This document shows positions 54,278 through 63,014 of a stretch of DNA of 64,000 bases, in pieces. How positions within the stretch are numbered: the stretch's first letter is position 1; each line of letters opens with the position of its first letter. Below the pieces are notes generated by a model. It was not told where the DNA came from, ran no database searches, and saw nothing but the letters and a program-made list of their open reading frames with translations. The position numbers were made by a program, and so were the translations under genes. Source of the DNA: Mangrovibrevibacter kandeliae (GTDB lineage: Bacteria; Pseudomonadota; Alphaproteobacteria; Rhizobiales; Rhizobiaceae); assembly GCF_024519155.1 (NCBI RefSeq), contig NZ_JANIFJ010000006.1, forward strand, positions 62,001-126,000, given 5' to 3'.

Positions 54278-55729
54278 ATGTTCGAAGGCTTCGATCCCGT
54301 TCTTCTGGCGCGGCTGCAGTTCGCCTTCACCGTTTCCTTCCACATCATCTTCCCGGCCTTCACCATCGGCCTCGCCTCATATCTGGCCGTGCTGGAGGCG
54401 ATGTGGCTGATCACCGGCCGGCAGGTGTTCATGGCGACCTTCCGGTTCTGGGTCGCGATCTTCGCCCTCGTCTTCGGCATGGGCGTCGTGTCGGGCCTGA
54501 CGATGAGCTACGAGTTCGGCACCAACTGGTCCGTCTTCGCCGACAAGGCCGGGCCGGTGGTCGGTCCGCTGATGGGCTACGAGGTGCTCTCGGCCTTCTT
54601 CCTGGAGGCCGGCTTCCTCGGCATCATGCTGTTCGGGCTGAACCGCGTGGGCAGGGGCCTGCACATGGCGGCCACCGCGATGGTGGCCGTCGGCACGCTG
54701 TTCTCGGCCTTCTGGATCCTGTCGGTGAACTCCTGGATGCAGACCCCGGCGGGCTACGCCGTCAACGACCAGGGCCAGTTCGTGCCGGCCGACTGGTGGG
54801 CGGTGATCTTCAACCCGTCCTTCCCCTACCGCCTCGTCCACATGGTGCTGGCCGCCTACCTGACGACGGCCTTCGTCGTCGGCGCGGTCGGCGCCTTCCA
54901 CGTCCTGCGCGACCGGCAGAACGCCAGCGCCCGGCTGATGTTCTCGATGGCGTTGTGGATGGGGGCCCTCGTCGCGCCGATCCAGATCGCCGCGGGCGAC
55001 CTGCACGGGCTGAACACGCTGGAGCACCAGCCGGCCAAGATCGCGGCGCTCGAGGGTCACTTCGACAGCCCGCCGGCGGGCGAGGCGAGCCCGTTGATCC
55101 TCTTCGGCATCCCCGACATGGCGGCCGGCGCGATGCGCTACGCGCTGGAGATCCCCCATCTCGGCTCGCTGATCCTCACCCACACCTGGGACGGCCAGAT
55201 CAAGGGGCTCGACCAGTTTCCGCGCGAGGACTGGCCGAACGTCGACATCGTCTTCTGGAGCTTCCGGATCATGGTGGCGCTCGGCTTTGCCATGTTCGGC
55301 GTCGGCCTCTGGTCGCTCTATCGCCGCTGGCGCGGCTCGATCTACCAGGATCGCTGGCTGCAGCGGGCGATGGTGGCGATGGGGCCGGCCGGTTTCGTCG
55401 CCGTCCTTGCCGGCTGGATCACCACCGAGGTCGGCCGCCAGCCCTACACCGTCTACGGCCTGTTGCGCACCGCCGAGAGCCACGCGCCGATCGCCGCCGA
55501 GGCGGTGGGCTGGTCGCTGACCGCCTATGTCGTCGTCTACTTCCTGCTGTTCGGCGCCGGCACCTTCTACATCCTGCGCCTGATGGGCCGCCCGCCGACG
55601 GGGCTCGAAGGGCCGGAGCGGGGCCAGCCGCAGCGCGCCGCCGGCATCACCCCGGCGCCGGCGATCGACAGCGACGCCACGACCCGGGGCGGTGGCCGGA
55701 CCGGGCATCGGGCCCAGCCGGCGGAATAG
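54278..55729 (+). CDS. cioA: cytochrome bd-type ubiquinol oxidase subunit I (CioA-like, short Q-loop)
   Basis: A 483-residue heme-bearing subunit of a quinol oxidase. Heme and proton-path residues are visible in ARLQFAFTVSFHIIFPAFTIG (His), GPLMGYEVLSAFFLEAGFLGIMLFG (two Glu) and PYRLVHMVLAAYLTTAFVVGA (His). The Q-loop after THTWDGQIKGLDQFPREDW lacks the long insertion of E. coli CydA, placing it with the cyanide-insensitive CIO group. The motif normally GRQPW reads GRQPY (TEVGRQPYTVYGLLRT). The ATG at 54278 has GGGAG 7 nt ahead. Subunit II starts 9 nt later. It supports respiration at low oxygen or with inhibited heme-copper oxidases. Confidence 0.95.
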   Translation: MFEGFDPVLLARLQFAFTVSFHIIFPAFTIGLASYLAVLEAMWLITGRQVFMATFRFWVAIFALVFGMGVVSGLTMSYEFGTNWSVFADKAGPVVGPLMGYEVLSAFFLEAGFLGIMLFGLNRVGRGLHMAATAMVAVGTLFSAFWILSVNSWMQTPAGYAVNDQGQFVPADWWAVIFNPSFPYRLVHMVLAAYLTTAFVVGAVGAFHVLRDRQNASARLMFSMALWMGALVAPIQIAAGDLHGLNTLEHQPAKIAALEGHFDSPPAGEASPLILFGIPDMAAGAMRYALEIPHLGSLILTHTWDGQIKGLDQFPREDWPNVDIVFWSFRIMVALGFAMFGVGLWSLYRRWRGSIYQDRWLQRAMVAMGPAGFVAVLAGWITTEVGRQPYTVYGLLRTAESHAPIAAEAVGWSLTAYVVVYFLLFGAGTFYILRLMGRPPTGLEGPERGQPQRAAGITPAPAIDSDATTRGGGRTGHRAQPAE

Positions 55730-55738
55730 GAGGCGATC

Positions 55739-56743
55739 ATGGATCTCGCGCTGCTCTGGGCCTTCATCATCGCCTTCGCCGTCCTTGCCTATGTCATCCT
55801 CGACGGCTTCGACCTCGGGGTCGGCATCCTCTTCCCCTTCCTCGGTCGGCACGAACATCGCGACACGGCAATGAACACGGTCGCGCCGATCTGGGACGGC
55901 AACGAGACCTGGCTGGTGCTCGGCGGCGGCGGCCTCTTCGCGGTGTTTCCGCTCGCCTATGCGATCATCATGCCGGCGCTCTACGCGCCGATCATCGCGA
56001 TGCTGCTCGCGCTCGTCTTCCGCGGCGTCGCCTTCGAGTTCCGCTTCAAGGCGACGCGCAGCCGCGTCCTGTGGGACGCCTCCTTCTTCGTCGGCTCGCT
56101 GATCGCTGCCTTCGCGCAGGGGCTGGCGCTCGGCACGCTGGTGCAGGGTATCCATGTCGAGGGCCGCGCCTATGCCGGCGGCTGGTGGGACTGGCTGACG
56201 CCGTTCTCGCTCCTGACCGGCCTTGCCGTGGTCGTCGGCTACACGCTGCTCGGCGCGACCTGGCTGGTGGTCAAGACCGAAGGCGACCTCAACCGGCTGG
56301 CCGCCCGCTACGCGAGCGTCACCGGCATCGGCACGCTGGCGCTGATCGGCGCGGTGTCGCTCTGGATGCCGTTCATCGAGCCGCAGTTCTACCTGCGCTG
56401 GTTCGGCTTCCCGCAGCTCCTCTACGTCGCGCCGGTGCCGATCCTCGTCGTCCTGGCAGCCGTCGTCCTGTTCCGCCAGCTCGCGGTGCACGATTCGACC
56501 TACCGGCCGTTCCTGGCGGCGCTGGCGCTCTTCGTCCTTTCCTTCGTCGGGCTCGGGATCAACTTCTACCCGAACATCATCCCGCCGAACGTGACGATCT
56601 GGGACGCCGCCGCGCCGGACAAGAGCCTGGAGTTCCTGCTGGTCGGCGCCTCGATCCTGATCCCGATCATCCTCGCCTATACCGGCTACGCCTACTGGGT
56701 CTTCCGGGGGAAGGTGCGCGAGGGCGAGGGGTACCACCATTGA
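55739..56743 (+). CDS. cioB: cytochrome bd-type ubiquinol oxidase subunit II
   Basis: A 334-residue CydB/CioB family membrane subunit with about eight helices. The N-terminus LLWAFIIAFAVLAYVILDGFDLGVGILFPFLG and the conserved NTVAPIWDGNETWLVLGGGGLFAVFPLAYA are diagnostic, followed by LVFRGVAFEFRFKA. The C-terminus contains FVGLGINFYPNIIPPNVTIWDAAAPDKSLEFLLVG. It pairs with the CioA-like subunit and helps stabilise the hemes. Its TGA lies inside the TTGA of the next small gene, so translation is coupled. Confidence 0.97.
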   Translation: MDLALLWAFIIAFAVLAYVILDGFDLGVGILFPFLGRHEHRDTAMNTVAPIWDGNETWLVLGGGGLFAVFPLAYAIIMPALYAPIIAMLLALVFRGVAFEFRFKATRSRVLWDASFFVGSLIAAFAQGLALGTLVQGIHVEGRAYAGGWWDWLTPFSLLTGLAVVVGYTLLGATWLVVKTEGDLNRLAARYASVTGIGTLALIGAVSLWMPFIEPQFYLRWFGFPQLLYVAPVPILVVLAAVVLFRQLAVHDSTYRPFLAALALFVLSFVGLGINFYPNIIPPNVTIWDAAAPDKSLEFLLVGASILIPIILAYTGYAYWVFRGKVREGEGYHH

Positions 56744-56877
56744 CCGACCGCCGCGGCGCCCCGGGCGCGACGACGCTGCTCTGGCTGAAGCGGCTCGCCT
56801 GGTTCGTCGGCCTCTGGTGCGCGAGCGTGCTGGCGCTCGGCGTCGTCGCCTGGGGGATCCGAAGCCTGATCCTGTAG
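56740..56877 (+). CDS. DUF2474 family small subunit of the bd-type oxidase
   Basis: A 45-residue single-helix protein: TDRRGAPGATTLLWLKRLAW followed by FVGLWCASVLALGVVAWGIRSLIL. The start is a TTG that overlaps the cioB stop (TTGA), with GCGAGGGCGAGGGG just upstream. Small DUF2474 proteins are often encoded directly after CIO-type oxidase genes and probably play the stabilising role that CydX/CbdX plays in E. coli cytochrome bd. Length, position and the W-(K/R)-R-hx helix start fit that family. Confidence 0.85.
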   Translation: MTDRRGAPGATTLLWLKRLAWFVGLWCASVLALGVVAWGIRSLIL

Positions 56878-57031
56878 GACAGCCCGCCGCCGAAGCCGTC
56901 GCGGCGGACAAGGCGGCCGCCCGGTTGTCCTCGAGACGCCCGAATCTGTGGACGGTCCGCCCGTCAAGGCCGAAGCCGCGCGCCGCACCTGATACGATGC
57001 CGCCTCCGGTTCCTGAGCATCGCGAACACCC

Positions 57032-58552
57032 ATGACCATCGCCATCGACCTCGGCGTCTCCCAGTCCGGCGATCCAGCCGAGATGGACCTCGAGGAGCTT
57101 CTCTCGACGCGCCTCCTGGTGCAGGGCAATTCCGGCTCCGGCAAGTCGCACCTTCTGCGCCGCCTGCTCGAGCAGAGCGCGCCCTGGGTGCAGCAGGCGA
57201 TCGTCGATCCCGAGGGCGACTTCGTCAGCTTCTCGGCCCGCTTCGGCCACGTCGTGGTCGACGCCAACCGCACGCCCGCCGAGCTGACCCGCATCGCCCA
57301 GCGCATCCGCCAGCACCGGGCCTCTGTCGTCCTCAACCTCGAGGGGCTCGACGCCGAGGTGCAGATGCAGTGCGCGGCGGCTTTCCTCAACGGCCTCTTC
57401 GAGGTCGATCACAGCCTCTGGTTCCCGATGCTGATCGCCGTCGACGAGGCTCAGCTCTTCGCCCCCGCCATCGCCGGCGAGGTGGGCGACGAGGCGCGCA
57501 AGGTCTCGCTCTCCGCGATGACCAACCTGATGTGCCGCGGCCGCAAGCGCGGCCTTGCCGGCATCGTCGCCACCCAGCGCCTCGCCAAGCTCGCCAAGAA
57601 CGTCGCGGCCGAGGCCTCGAACTTCCTGATGGGCCGCACCTTCCTCGACATCGACATGGCGCGCGCCGCCGACCTCCTCGGCATGGACCGGCGCCAGGCC
57701 GAGCGCTTCCGCGATCTCGAGCCCGGGCACTTCGTCGCGCTCGGCCCCGCGCTGTCGCGCCGGCCGGTGCCGATCCGCATCGGCTCGGTGGAGACGGCCG
57801 GGCGCACCGGCCGACCGACGCTGATGCCGCTGCCGGAGGTCTCGCGCGAGGAACTCGTCGACCTGATCTTCACCGCCGGCGGCGACGAGCCGCCGCTGCC
57901 GCGCCCGGCACCGGTGCGCGCCGTCCCGACCGGCGAGCTCCTCGACCGCGTGGCCGCGCAGGCGCTCGACGCCGAGCCGGGCGACGCCGACGAGCGGTCG
58001 GCCGAGGAGCGACGGGCGCTGGTCGAGGACATCTTCGCCGAGATGCTGGCCGATCCCGAGGCGGCCTTCCGGCCGGTGCCGGTGCTCTACCAGGACTTCC
58101 TCGTGCACTGCCGGCTGAAGCGGCTGCGCGGCGCCGAGACCGACATGGCGGCCTTCCGCCGGCGCCTGTCGCTCGCCCGGGCCGGCGTGTCGGAGGCGGG
58201 GGAGGACGAGGACTGGCAGGCGGTGCTCGCCCGCGCCGAGGACCTGCCGGAGGAGATGCAGGGCGTCTACCTCATGCTCGCCCGGGCCGCGCGTGACGGC
58301 GAGGCGTGCCCGGACGATGCGGCGCTCGCCAAGGCCTATGGCAGTCATTCGCCCTCGCGGGGGCGCTTCCTGCTCGGCTTCATGGCCGAGCGCGGCTTCA
58401 TCACCGCCGAGACCGACTTCCGCGGCAACCGGGTCGTGACGATCTGCGGCACGCCCTGGCGCTGCAGCCAGGCCGGCGAGCCGGTGAAGCTCGACGAGGC
58501 GCGCCTGCGTCGTCAGGCGCGGCTGGCGGGAGGGCCGGCCAACGCGGTGTGA
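57032..58552 (+). CDS. HerA-like / DUF87 ATP-binding protein
   Basis: A 506-residue P-loop ATPase. Walker A is VQGNSGSGKSHLLRRL (about residues 31-46), AIVDPEGDFVSF resembles the HerA strand-2 motif, Walker B is MLIAVDEAQLFAP, and an arginine-rich helix with MCRGRKRGLAGIVATQR follows; LAGIVATQRLAKLAKNV is the sensor region. The C-terminal half is helical, acidic and unassigned, ending with a winged-helix-like segment (GRFLLGFMAERGFITAETDFRGNRVVTICGTPW). HerA-like proteins pump or translocate DNA, but no NurA nuclease or partner is adjacent, so the role is open. Confidence 0.85.
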   Translation: MTIAIDLGVSQSGDPAEMDLEELLSTRLLVQGNSGSGKSHLLRRLLEQSAPWVQQAIVDPEGDFVSFSARFGHVVVDANRTPAELTRIAQRIRQHRASVVLNLEGLDAEVQMQCAAAFLNGLFEVDHSLWFPMLIAVDEAQLFAPAIAGEVGDEARKVSLSAMTNLMCRGRKRGLAGIVATQRLAKLAKNVAAEASNFLMGRTFLDIDMARAADLLGMDRRQAERFRDLEPGHFVALGPALSRRPVPIRIGSVETAGRTGRPTLMPLPEVSREELVDLIFTAGGDEPPLPRPAPVRAVPTGELLDRVAAQALDAEPGDADERSAEERRALVEDIFAEMLADPEAAFRPVPVLYQDFLVHCRLKRLRGAETDMAAFRRRLSLARAGVSEAGEDEDWQAVLARAEDLPEEMQGVYLMLARAARDGEACPDDAALAKAYGSHSPSRGRFLLGFMAERGFITAETDFRGNRVVTICGTPWRCSQAGEPVKLDEARLRRQARLAGGPANAV

Positions 58553-58664
58553 CGCGGAGCACGGGAGCGTCAGCCGCCTGACGCGTCATTCGGATGTTTT
58601 CAGATGTGACGGCCGGGGTCGGCATGTGGCGCGCGCCGCGATGGCGAAGGGCGCGCATCCCCTT

Positions 58665-58781
58665 ACCCTCATCCTGAGGTGCGAGTGCCGCGAGCCTTGG
58701 AGGGCGAGGGTGAAGGGCGCGCAGCGGGCGCAGGACACCCTCGCCCTTCGAGGGCCCTTCGGGTCCCCTCAGGATGAGGGT
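58665..58781. repeat. large intergenic palindromic repeat
   Basis: The outer arms ACCCTCATCCTGAGG (58665-58679) and CCTCAGGATGAGGGT (58767-58781) are perfect 15-bp inverted copies. Inside them a second imperfect pair continues the symmetry (GGAGGGCGAGGGTG with CACCCTCGCCCTTC). From memory, elements with this CCTCATCCTGAGG core are scattered in many copies between genes of Rhizobiales. It lies between the HerA-like gene and the convergent MipA/OmpV gene, where it could also act as a bidirectional transcript end. Confidence 0.8.
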
Positions 58782-58814
58782 GTCGGTGCGATCGGGCGCG
58801 TGTGCCCGCCGCGA

Positions 58815-59633
58815 TCAGAAGCCGACGGAGAACTTCTTCGAGACGCCGAGCTGGAAGCTGTACTGGTCCTTCGAGCCGGCATCGACCACCGGGGAGTCGG
58901 CCGCATCGCCGACGAGCCGGTCGTAGGTGGCCTCGGCGTTGAGGTAGTAGGTCGGATAGAACTCCCAGCGGGCCGAGGCGACCGCGCCGACGCTGCTGAT
59001 GCCGCCGTCCGGGTCGTACGCGCTGAAGCGTCCGCCCGAGCGCGCGGCCTCGGCGGCGCTGACGCCGAGATAGGCGCCGAGATAGTTCGACGAGGCGAAG
59101 CTGACCTTCGGGCCGAGCTTCAGTTCCAGCGTGTCGGTCGGGCGGGCGATGGCATCGGCGCCGACCTCGCCGACGAAGCCGTCGGCACCGCCGAAGGCGT
59201 AGCGGACCGCGCCGTAGACGTCGGCATAGCTCCACTCGTAGCCGAGCTTGATGCCGGCCTCGTAGGTCGCGTCGACGTCGTCCAGCCCGTCGAGATCGTC
59301 GTGGTCGCTGCTGTCGCGCTTGCCGGTGTAGCCGAAGGACGGCCCGATCGAGAAGCCGCCGCCGCGTCCGTCGCTCTCGCCGACCTCCAGGACGCCGGGA
59401 ATGTAGAGATATTCGAACGAGATCAGCGGGACCGCCGAGAACTCGTAGTCGCCCGAGCCGTAATATTCCGGCGCCACGCGGCCGGCCGCGCCGAGCTCGA
59501 ACACCGCCTTGATGCGATTGTCGGGCGACATCGCCGCCGTCTCCTGGCTGTCCTTCACGTCGGCCGCATGCGCGGCGAAGCTGGCGAGGAGCGCGCCGGA
59601 CAGGACGAGGGTGTGGAGGGCGGAACGGTGCAT
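58815..59633 (-). CDS. MipA/OmpV family outer-membrane protein
   Basis: A 272-residue beta-barrel protein. The signal peptide is MHRSALHTLVLSGALLASFAAHA with cleavage after AHA. The mature part alternates as expected for outer-membrane strands and contains GAAGRVAPEYYGSGDYEFSAVPLISFEYLYIPG and FSIGPSFGYTGKRD, both typical of MipA/OmpV. It ends FQLGVSKKFSVGF, with a terminal aromatic as in BAM substrates. MipA scaffolds murein enzymes in E. coli; OmpV-like members act as porins or adhesins. The ATG at 59633 has AGGAAGA upstream. No partner gene is obvious. Confidence 0.88.
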   Translation of the reverse strand: MHRSALHTLVLSGALLASFAAHAADVKDSQETAAMSPDNRIKAVFELGAAGRVAPEYYGSGDYEFSAVPLISFEYLYIPGVLEVGESDGRGGGFSIGPSFGYTGKRDSSDHDDLDGLDDVDATYEAGIKLGYEWSYADVYGAVRYAFGGADGFVGEVGADAIARPTDTLELKLGPKVSFASSNYLGAYLGVSAAEAARSGGRFSAYDPDGGISSVGAVASARWEFYPTYYLNAEATYDRLVGDAADSPVVDAGSKDQYSFQLGVSKKFSVGF

Positions 59634-59815
59634 GGATTTCTTCCTGACGGCAGAGTGGTGCGAGCGCGGCCGACGCTGCGCCTTTGTGCTTAAGCTCTTG
59701 TAAAAGCCTTGCCGGGAGATGGAAGCGCGTGGCCGCGCATTCGCCGCTTTGCAGCGCGAGCGTTGCCCGTGGGGCACAGACAGCCGGGGCCGACCAGGGC
59801 CAACCGGCCTCGCGC

Positions 59816-61471
59816 TCAGGCGGTGGTGGCGGTCGCCTTCGGCCCTGCTGCCGAGACGTGCTTGCGCGACCGCCTGCGGCCGGCATCCTTCAGGATCTCG
59901 CGCGCCGCGTTCGCCCCGGCGATGCCGGAGACGCCGCCGCCCGGATGCATCGACGAGCCGCAGACGTAAAGTCCGCGCACCGGCGTGCGGTAGTCGGCAT
60001 AGCCGGAAACCGGCCGCTGGAAGAACAGCTGGTCCGCCGACAGCTCGCCGTGGAAGATGTGGCCCTGCGGCAGGCCGACGATGCGCTCGATGTCCGGCGG
60101 GATCAGGAGCTGCGCCTCGATGACGTCGTCGCGGAAGCCGGGCGCGAACTCCTCGATGGTGTCGAACACCGTGTCGCGGAACTTGTCCTTCTCCGTCGCC
60201 CAGTCGCCCCCCTTCAGCGTGTAGGGCGCGTGGCCGCCGAACAGGTTGACGACGTGCTTGCCCGCAGGGGCGAGACTGTCGTCGACGATCGTCGGCACCA
60301 CCGGGGTGATGAACGGGCGCTGCGAATACCAGCCGTGCTTGGCGTCGTCATAGGCGCGCTCGAGATAGCCGATGTCCGGCGCGATGTGCATGTAGGTCGG
60401 GTAGGGAAAGCGGCCGATCGCATTGTCGGCCTTTACCCGGTCGAGGATCCTGTACTGCGGCGGCCGCTCGCAGGCGATGTTCATCTTGAAGGCGGTCGAG
60501 AACGTCCGGTAGTTGTCGATCTCGCGCTTGACCTCCGCCGGCACGTAGGCGGGATCCAGCAGCTTCTGGTAGACGATCTTGGCATTGGCATTGGAGGCGA
60601 CGATGCCGGCCGTGTAGACGTCGCCGCCGACCGTCTCGACCGAGGCGACGGCATCCTCGGCCACCTTGATCCTCGCAATCTCGCAGTCGGTGACGATGTC
60701 GACGCCGAGCTCCTCCAGGGCTGCGGCGAGCGCCTGGGTGATCGAGCCCATGCCGCCCTTGATGAAGCCCCAGCCGCCGGCGCCCTCGTGCTCGCCCATC
60801 ACGTGGTGCATGATCACGTAGGCCGAGCCCGGCGTCTTCGGGCCGGCGAAGGTGCCGATCGAGGCATAGTAGGCAAGGACCGCCATCACCCGGTCGTCCT
60901 CGAACCACTCCCGCAGGAAGTCGTAGGCGCTCATCGTCATCAGGTCGACGATGCGGTACATCTTGCGGCCGACCTTGCGGTACTTCCACAGGAGCTGCGC
61001 CATGTCGCGGAAGCTCTTCCAGTCGCGCTTCGTGGGGTCGACCGGCGTCTCCCACAGGAGCTTGCGCACGATCGCGGCCGATTCCATCAGGTAGCGGTCG
61101 AACTCCGGATAGATCGCGGCGTCGGCCTTGGAGAACTTGGCGAAGGAGGCCTGCGTCTTGGCGATGTCGTCGGAGAACAGGATGTAGTCGTCGCCGCCGA
61201 CCGGCGAGACCATGTCCGAGCAGGGCAGCACCGTCAGCCCATGCCGGCCGAGATCGAAGTCGCGGATGATGCGCGGGTGGAGGAGGCTCATCAGGTAGGA
61301 GAAGATCGAGGCGCGGAAGCCCGGCGCGATCTCCTCCGTCACCGCCGCGCCGCCGACCACCGGGCGCCGCTCGAGCACCGCGACCTTCAGCCCGGCCTTG
61401 GCGAGATAGCCGGCGCAGACGAGCCCGTTGTGTCCCGCCCCGATGATGACCGCGTCGTAGGACTTCTGCAT
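59816..61471 (-). CDS. phytoene-desaturase-like NAD(P)/FAD-dependent oxidoreductase
   Basis: A 551-residue flavoprotein. The dinucleotide fold YDAVIIGAGHNGLVCAGYLAKAGLKVAVLERRPVVGGAAVTEEI starts the protein. A central substrate domain includes GWGFIKGGMGSITQALAAALEELG, and the C-terminal FAD-binding end reads GLYVCGSSMHPGGGVSGIAGANAAREIL, as in the CrtI/PYROXD2 group. These look like carotenoid desaturases, but no crtB or other carotenoid gene is adjacent and PYROXD2-like proteins have no settled reaction. The ATG at 61471 follows GAGGAG. The product ends with a basic tail. Confidence 0.9.
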   Translation of the reverse strand: MQKSYDAVIIGAGHNGLVCAGYLAKAGLKVAVLERRPVVGGAAVTEEIAPGFRASIFSYLMSLLHPRIIRDFDLGRHGLTVLPCSDMVSPVGGDDYILFSDDIAKTQASFAKFSKADAAIYPEFDRYLMESAAIVRKLLWETPVDPTKRDWKSFRDMAQLLWKYRKVGRKMYRIVDLMTMSAYDFLREWFEDDRVMAVLAYYASIGTFAGPKTPGSAYVIMHHVMGEHEGAGGWGFIKGGMGSITQALAAALEELGVDIVTDCEIARIKVAEDAVASVETVGGDVYTAGIVASNANAKIVYQKLLDPAYVPAEVKREIDNYRTFSTAFKMNIACERPPQYRILDRVKADNAIGRFPYPTYMHIAPDIGYLERAYDDAKHGWYSQRPFITPVVPTIVDDSLAPAGKHVVNLFGGHAPYTLKGGDWATEKDKFRDTVFDTIEEFAPGFRDDVIEAQLLIPPDIERIVGLPQGHIFHGELSADQLFFQRPVSGYADYRTPVRGLYVCGSSMHPGGGVSGIAGANAAREILKDAGRRRSRKHVSAAGPKATATTA

Positions 61472-61741
61472 GCCGCCGCTCCTCGCGCCCGACCGTGAGA
61501 CGGTGCCTTCATCCTCATGAAATCTTAACGGCGCAGGACCGGCAAGAGGTCTGGAGGGCGAGGCTCGCAATTTACCGGATCTGCCTCTTGAAGAGCGCTG
61601 CGCCGATCGGGTGGCGCGGCGCGGGATTCAGGTTGGACGGCGTTTCATGCCGATGAACCCGCCCACATCACGCCTCTGTCCAAACCTCGCCTTCGCTTTG
61701 CTATAGGGCGCGCAACGAGGCTCCGAATCGAGAGGAAGAAC

Positions 61742-62911
61742 ATGCGCTACTCGCCGCTGGTCGAGGTGTTCCATGGCGAGGGCGCCGAGGCCTGGCGCAT
61801 CCACGACGAGGCCCGCAAGCGCCAGCAGGCCGGCGAGGACGTGATCCTGCTCTCGGTCGGAGACCCGGATTTCCCGACGCCGGAGCCGATCGTCGAGGCC
61901 GCCGTGCGGGCGCTGCGCAGCGGCGACACCCACTACTCCGACATTCCCGGCCGGCCGCACCTGCGCGACGCCATCGCGCGCGAGTTCTCGGCCGCCCAGG
62001 GGCGGACGCTCGCCCGCGAGGAGGTCATCGTCGGCGCGGGCGCCCAGAACGTCCTGTTCTCGACCGGCCTCTGCCTGCTCGGCCCCGGCGACGAGGTGAT
62101 CGTCCTCGAGCCGATGTACGTCACCTACGAGGCGACGCTGCGCGCGAGCGGCGCGACGCTGCGGCGCGTCGCCATGACCGCCGAGAGCGGCTTTCGCCCG
62201 GATCCGGCGGCGCTGCGGGCTGCGGTGAACGAGCGCACCCGCGCGATCGTCCTGACGACGCCGAACAACCCGACCGGCGTCGTCCTCGCCGCCGAGGAAC
62301 TGGAGGCGATCGCCGCCATCGCCCGCGCGCACGACCTGTGGGTGGTGGTCGACGAGGTCTACGCCGCGCTCGCCTTCGAGCGCCCGCACGTCTCGATCGC
62401 GTCGCTGCCCGGAATGGCCGAGCGCACGGTGACGATCGGCAGCCTGTCGAAGTCGCACGCCATGACCGGCTGGCGCGTCGGCTGGGCGATCGCGCCGGCC
62501 GACTTCACCGATCATGTCGAGCGGCTGGAGCTGTCGATGCTCTACGGCCTGCCGGGCTTCGTGCAGGAGGCCGCGGCGGCCGGGTTCGACGACTATCGCG
62601 GCACCACCGAGGCGATGCGCGCGCGCTACCGGGCGCGGCGCGACCTCGTCGTCGACGCGCTGAAGGACACGCCCGGCCTCAGGGTGCTGGCGCCTGAGGC
62701 CGGCATGTTCGTGCTGGTCGACGTGCGGGCGACGGGCCTCTCCTCGGAGGACTTCGCCTGGCGGCTGCTCCGCGAGGCCGGCGTCTCCACGCTCGACGCC
62801 GGCGCCTTCGGCCCGACGACACGCGGCTTCCTGCGCATGTCCTTCACCCTCGACGAGGCCGACCTCGCCCGCGCCTGCCAGCGCATCGACGGCTTCATGC
62901 GCAGGCTCTGA
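61742..62911 (+). CDS. PLP-dependent class I/II aminotransferase (AruH-like)
   Basis: A 389-residue aminotransferase. Substrate and cofactor motifs are LLSVGDPDFPTPEPIVEAA, HYSDIPGRPHLRDAIA, VGAGAQNVLFSTGLCLLGPGDEVIVLEPMYVTYEA, TTPNNPTGVVL, WVVVDEVYAAL and the PLP-Lys in SLSKSHAMTGWRVGWA. The overall wording, including HYSDIPG and EPMYVTYEA, resembles Pseudomonas arginine-pyruvate transaminase AruH as remembered, but aspartate-type specificities cannot be excluded. GAGAGGAAGAAC precedes the ATG. It appears to be a single gene with 103 nt before the CobW-type gene. Confidence 0.9.
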   Translation: MRYSPLVEVFHGEGAEAWRIHDEARKRQQAGEDVILLSVGDPDFPTPEPIVEAAVRALRSGDTHYSDIPGRPHLRDAIAREFSAAQGRTLAREEVIVGAGAQNVLFSTGLCLLGPGDEVIVLEPMYVTYEATLRASGATLRRVAMTAESGFRPDPAALRAAVNERTRAIVLTTPNNPTGVVLAAEELEAIAAIARAHDLWVVVDEVYAALAFERPHVSIASLPGMAERTVTIGSLSKSHAMTGWRVGWAIAPADFTDHVERLELSMLYGLPGFVQEAAAAGFDDYRGTTEAMRARYRARRDLVVDALKDTPGLRVLAPEAGMFVLVDVRATGLSSEDFAWRLLREAGVSTLDAGAFGPTTRGFLRMSFTLDEADLARACQRIDGFMRRL

Positions 62912-63014
62912 CATCCGTCCGGCTGCGGCGGGAGGCGATCGGTCGCCGGCCCACCCCCGTGCAATCCGGCGGACCCGGGCCTATATCGGGGGCTCCAGAT
63001 TGCAGGAGCCGTTC

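Noticed and set aside
54377-58348. Open frame of about 1,320 codons on the minus strand
   Set aside because: It runs antisense through the oxidase and HerA-like genes. Its His/Asp/Glu/Arg-rich translation is the normal shadow of high-G+C coding DNA and shows no domain.
59816-61471. Carotenoid biosynthesis cluster
   Set aside because: Only one CrtI-like flavoprotein is present, with no phytoene synthase, cyclase or GGPP synthase nearby, and PYROXD2-like proteins share the same motifs.
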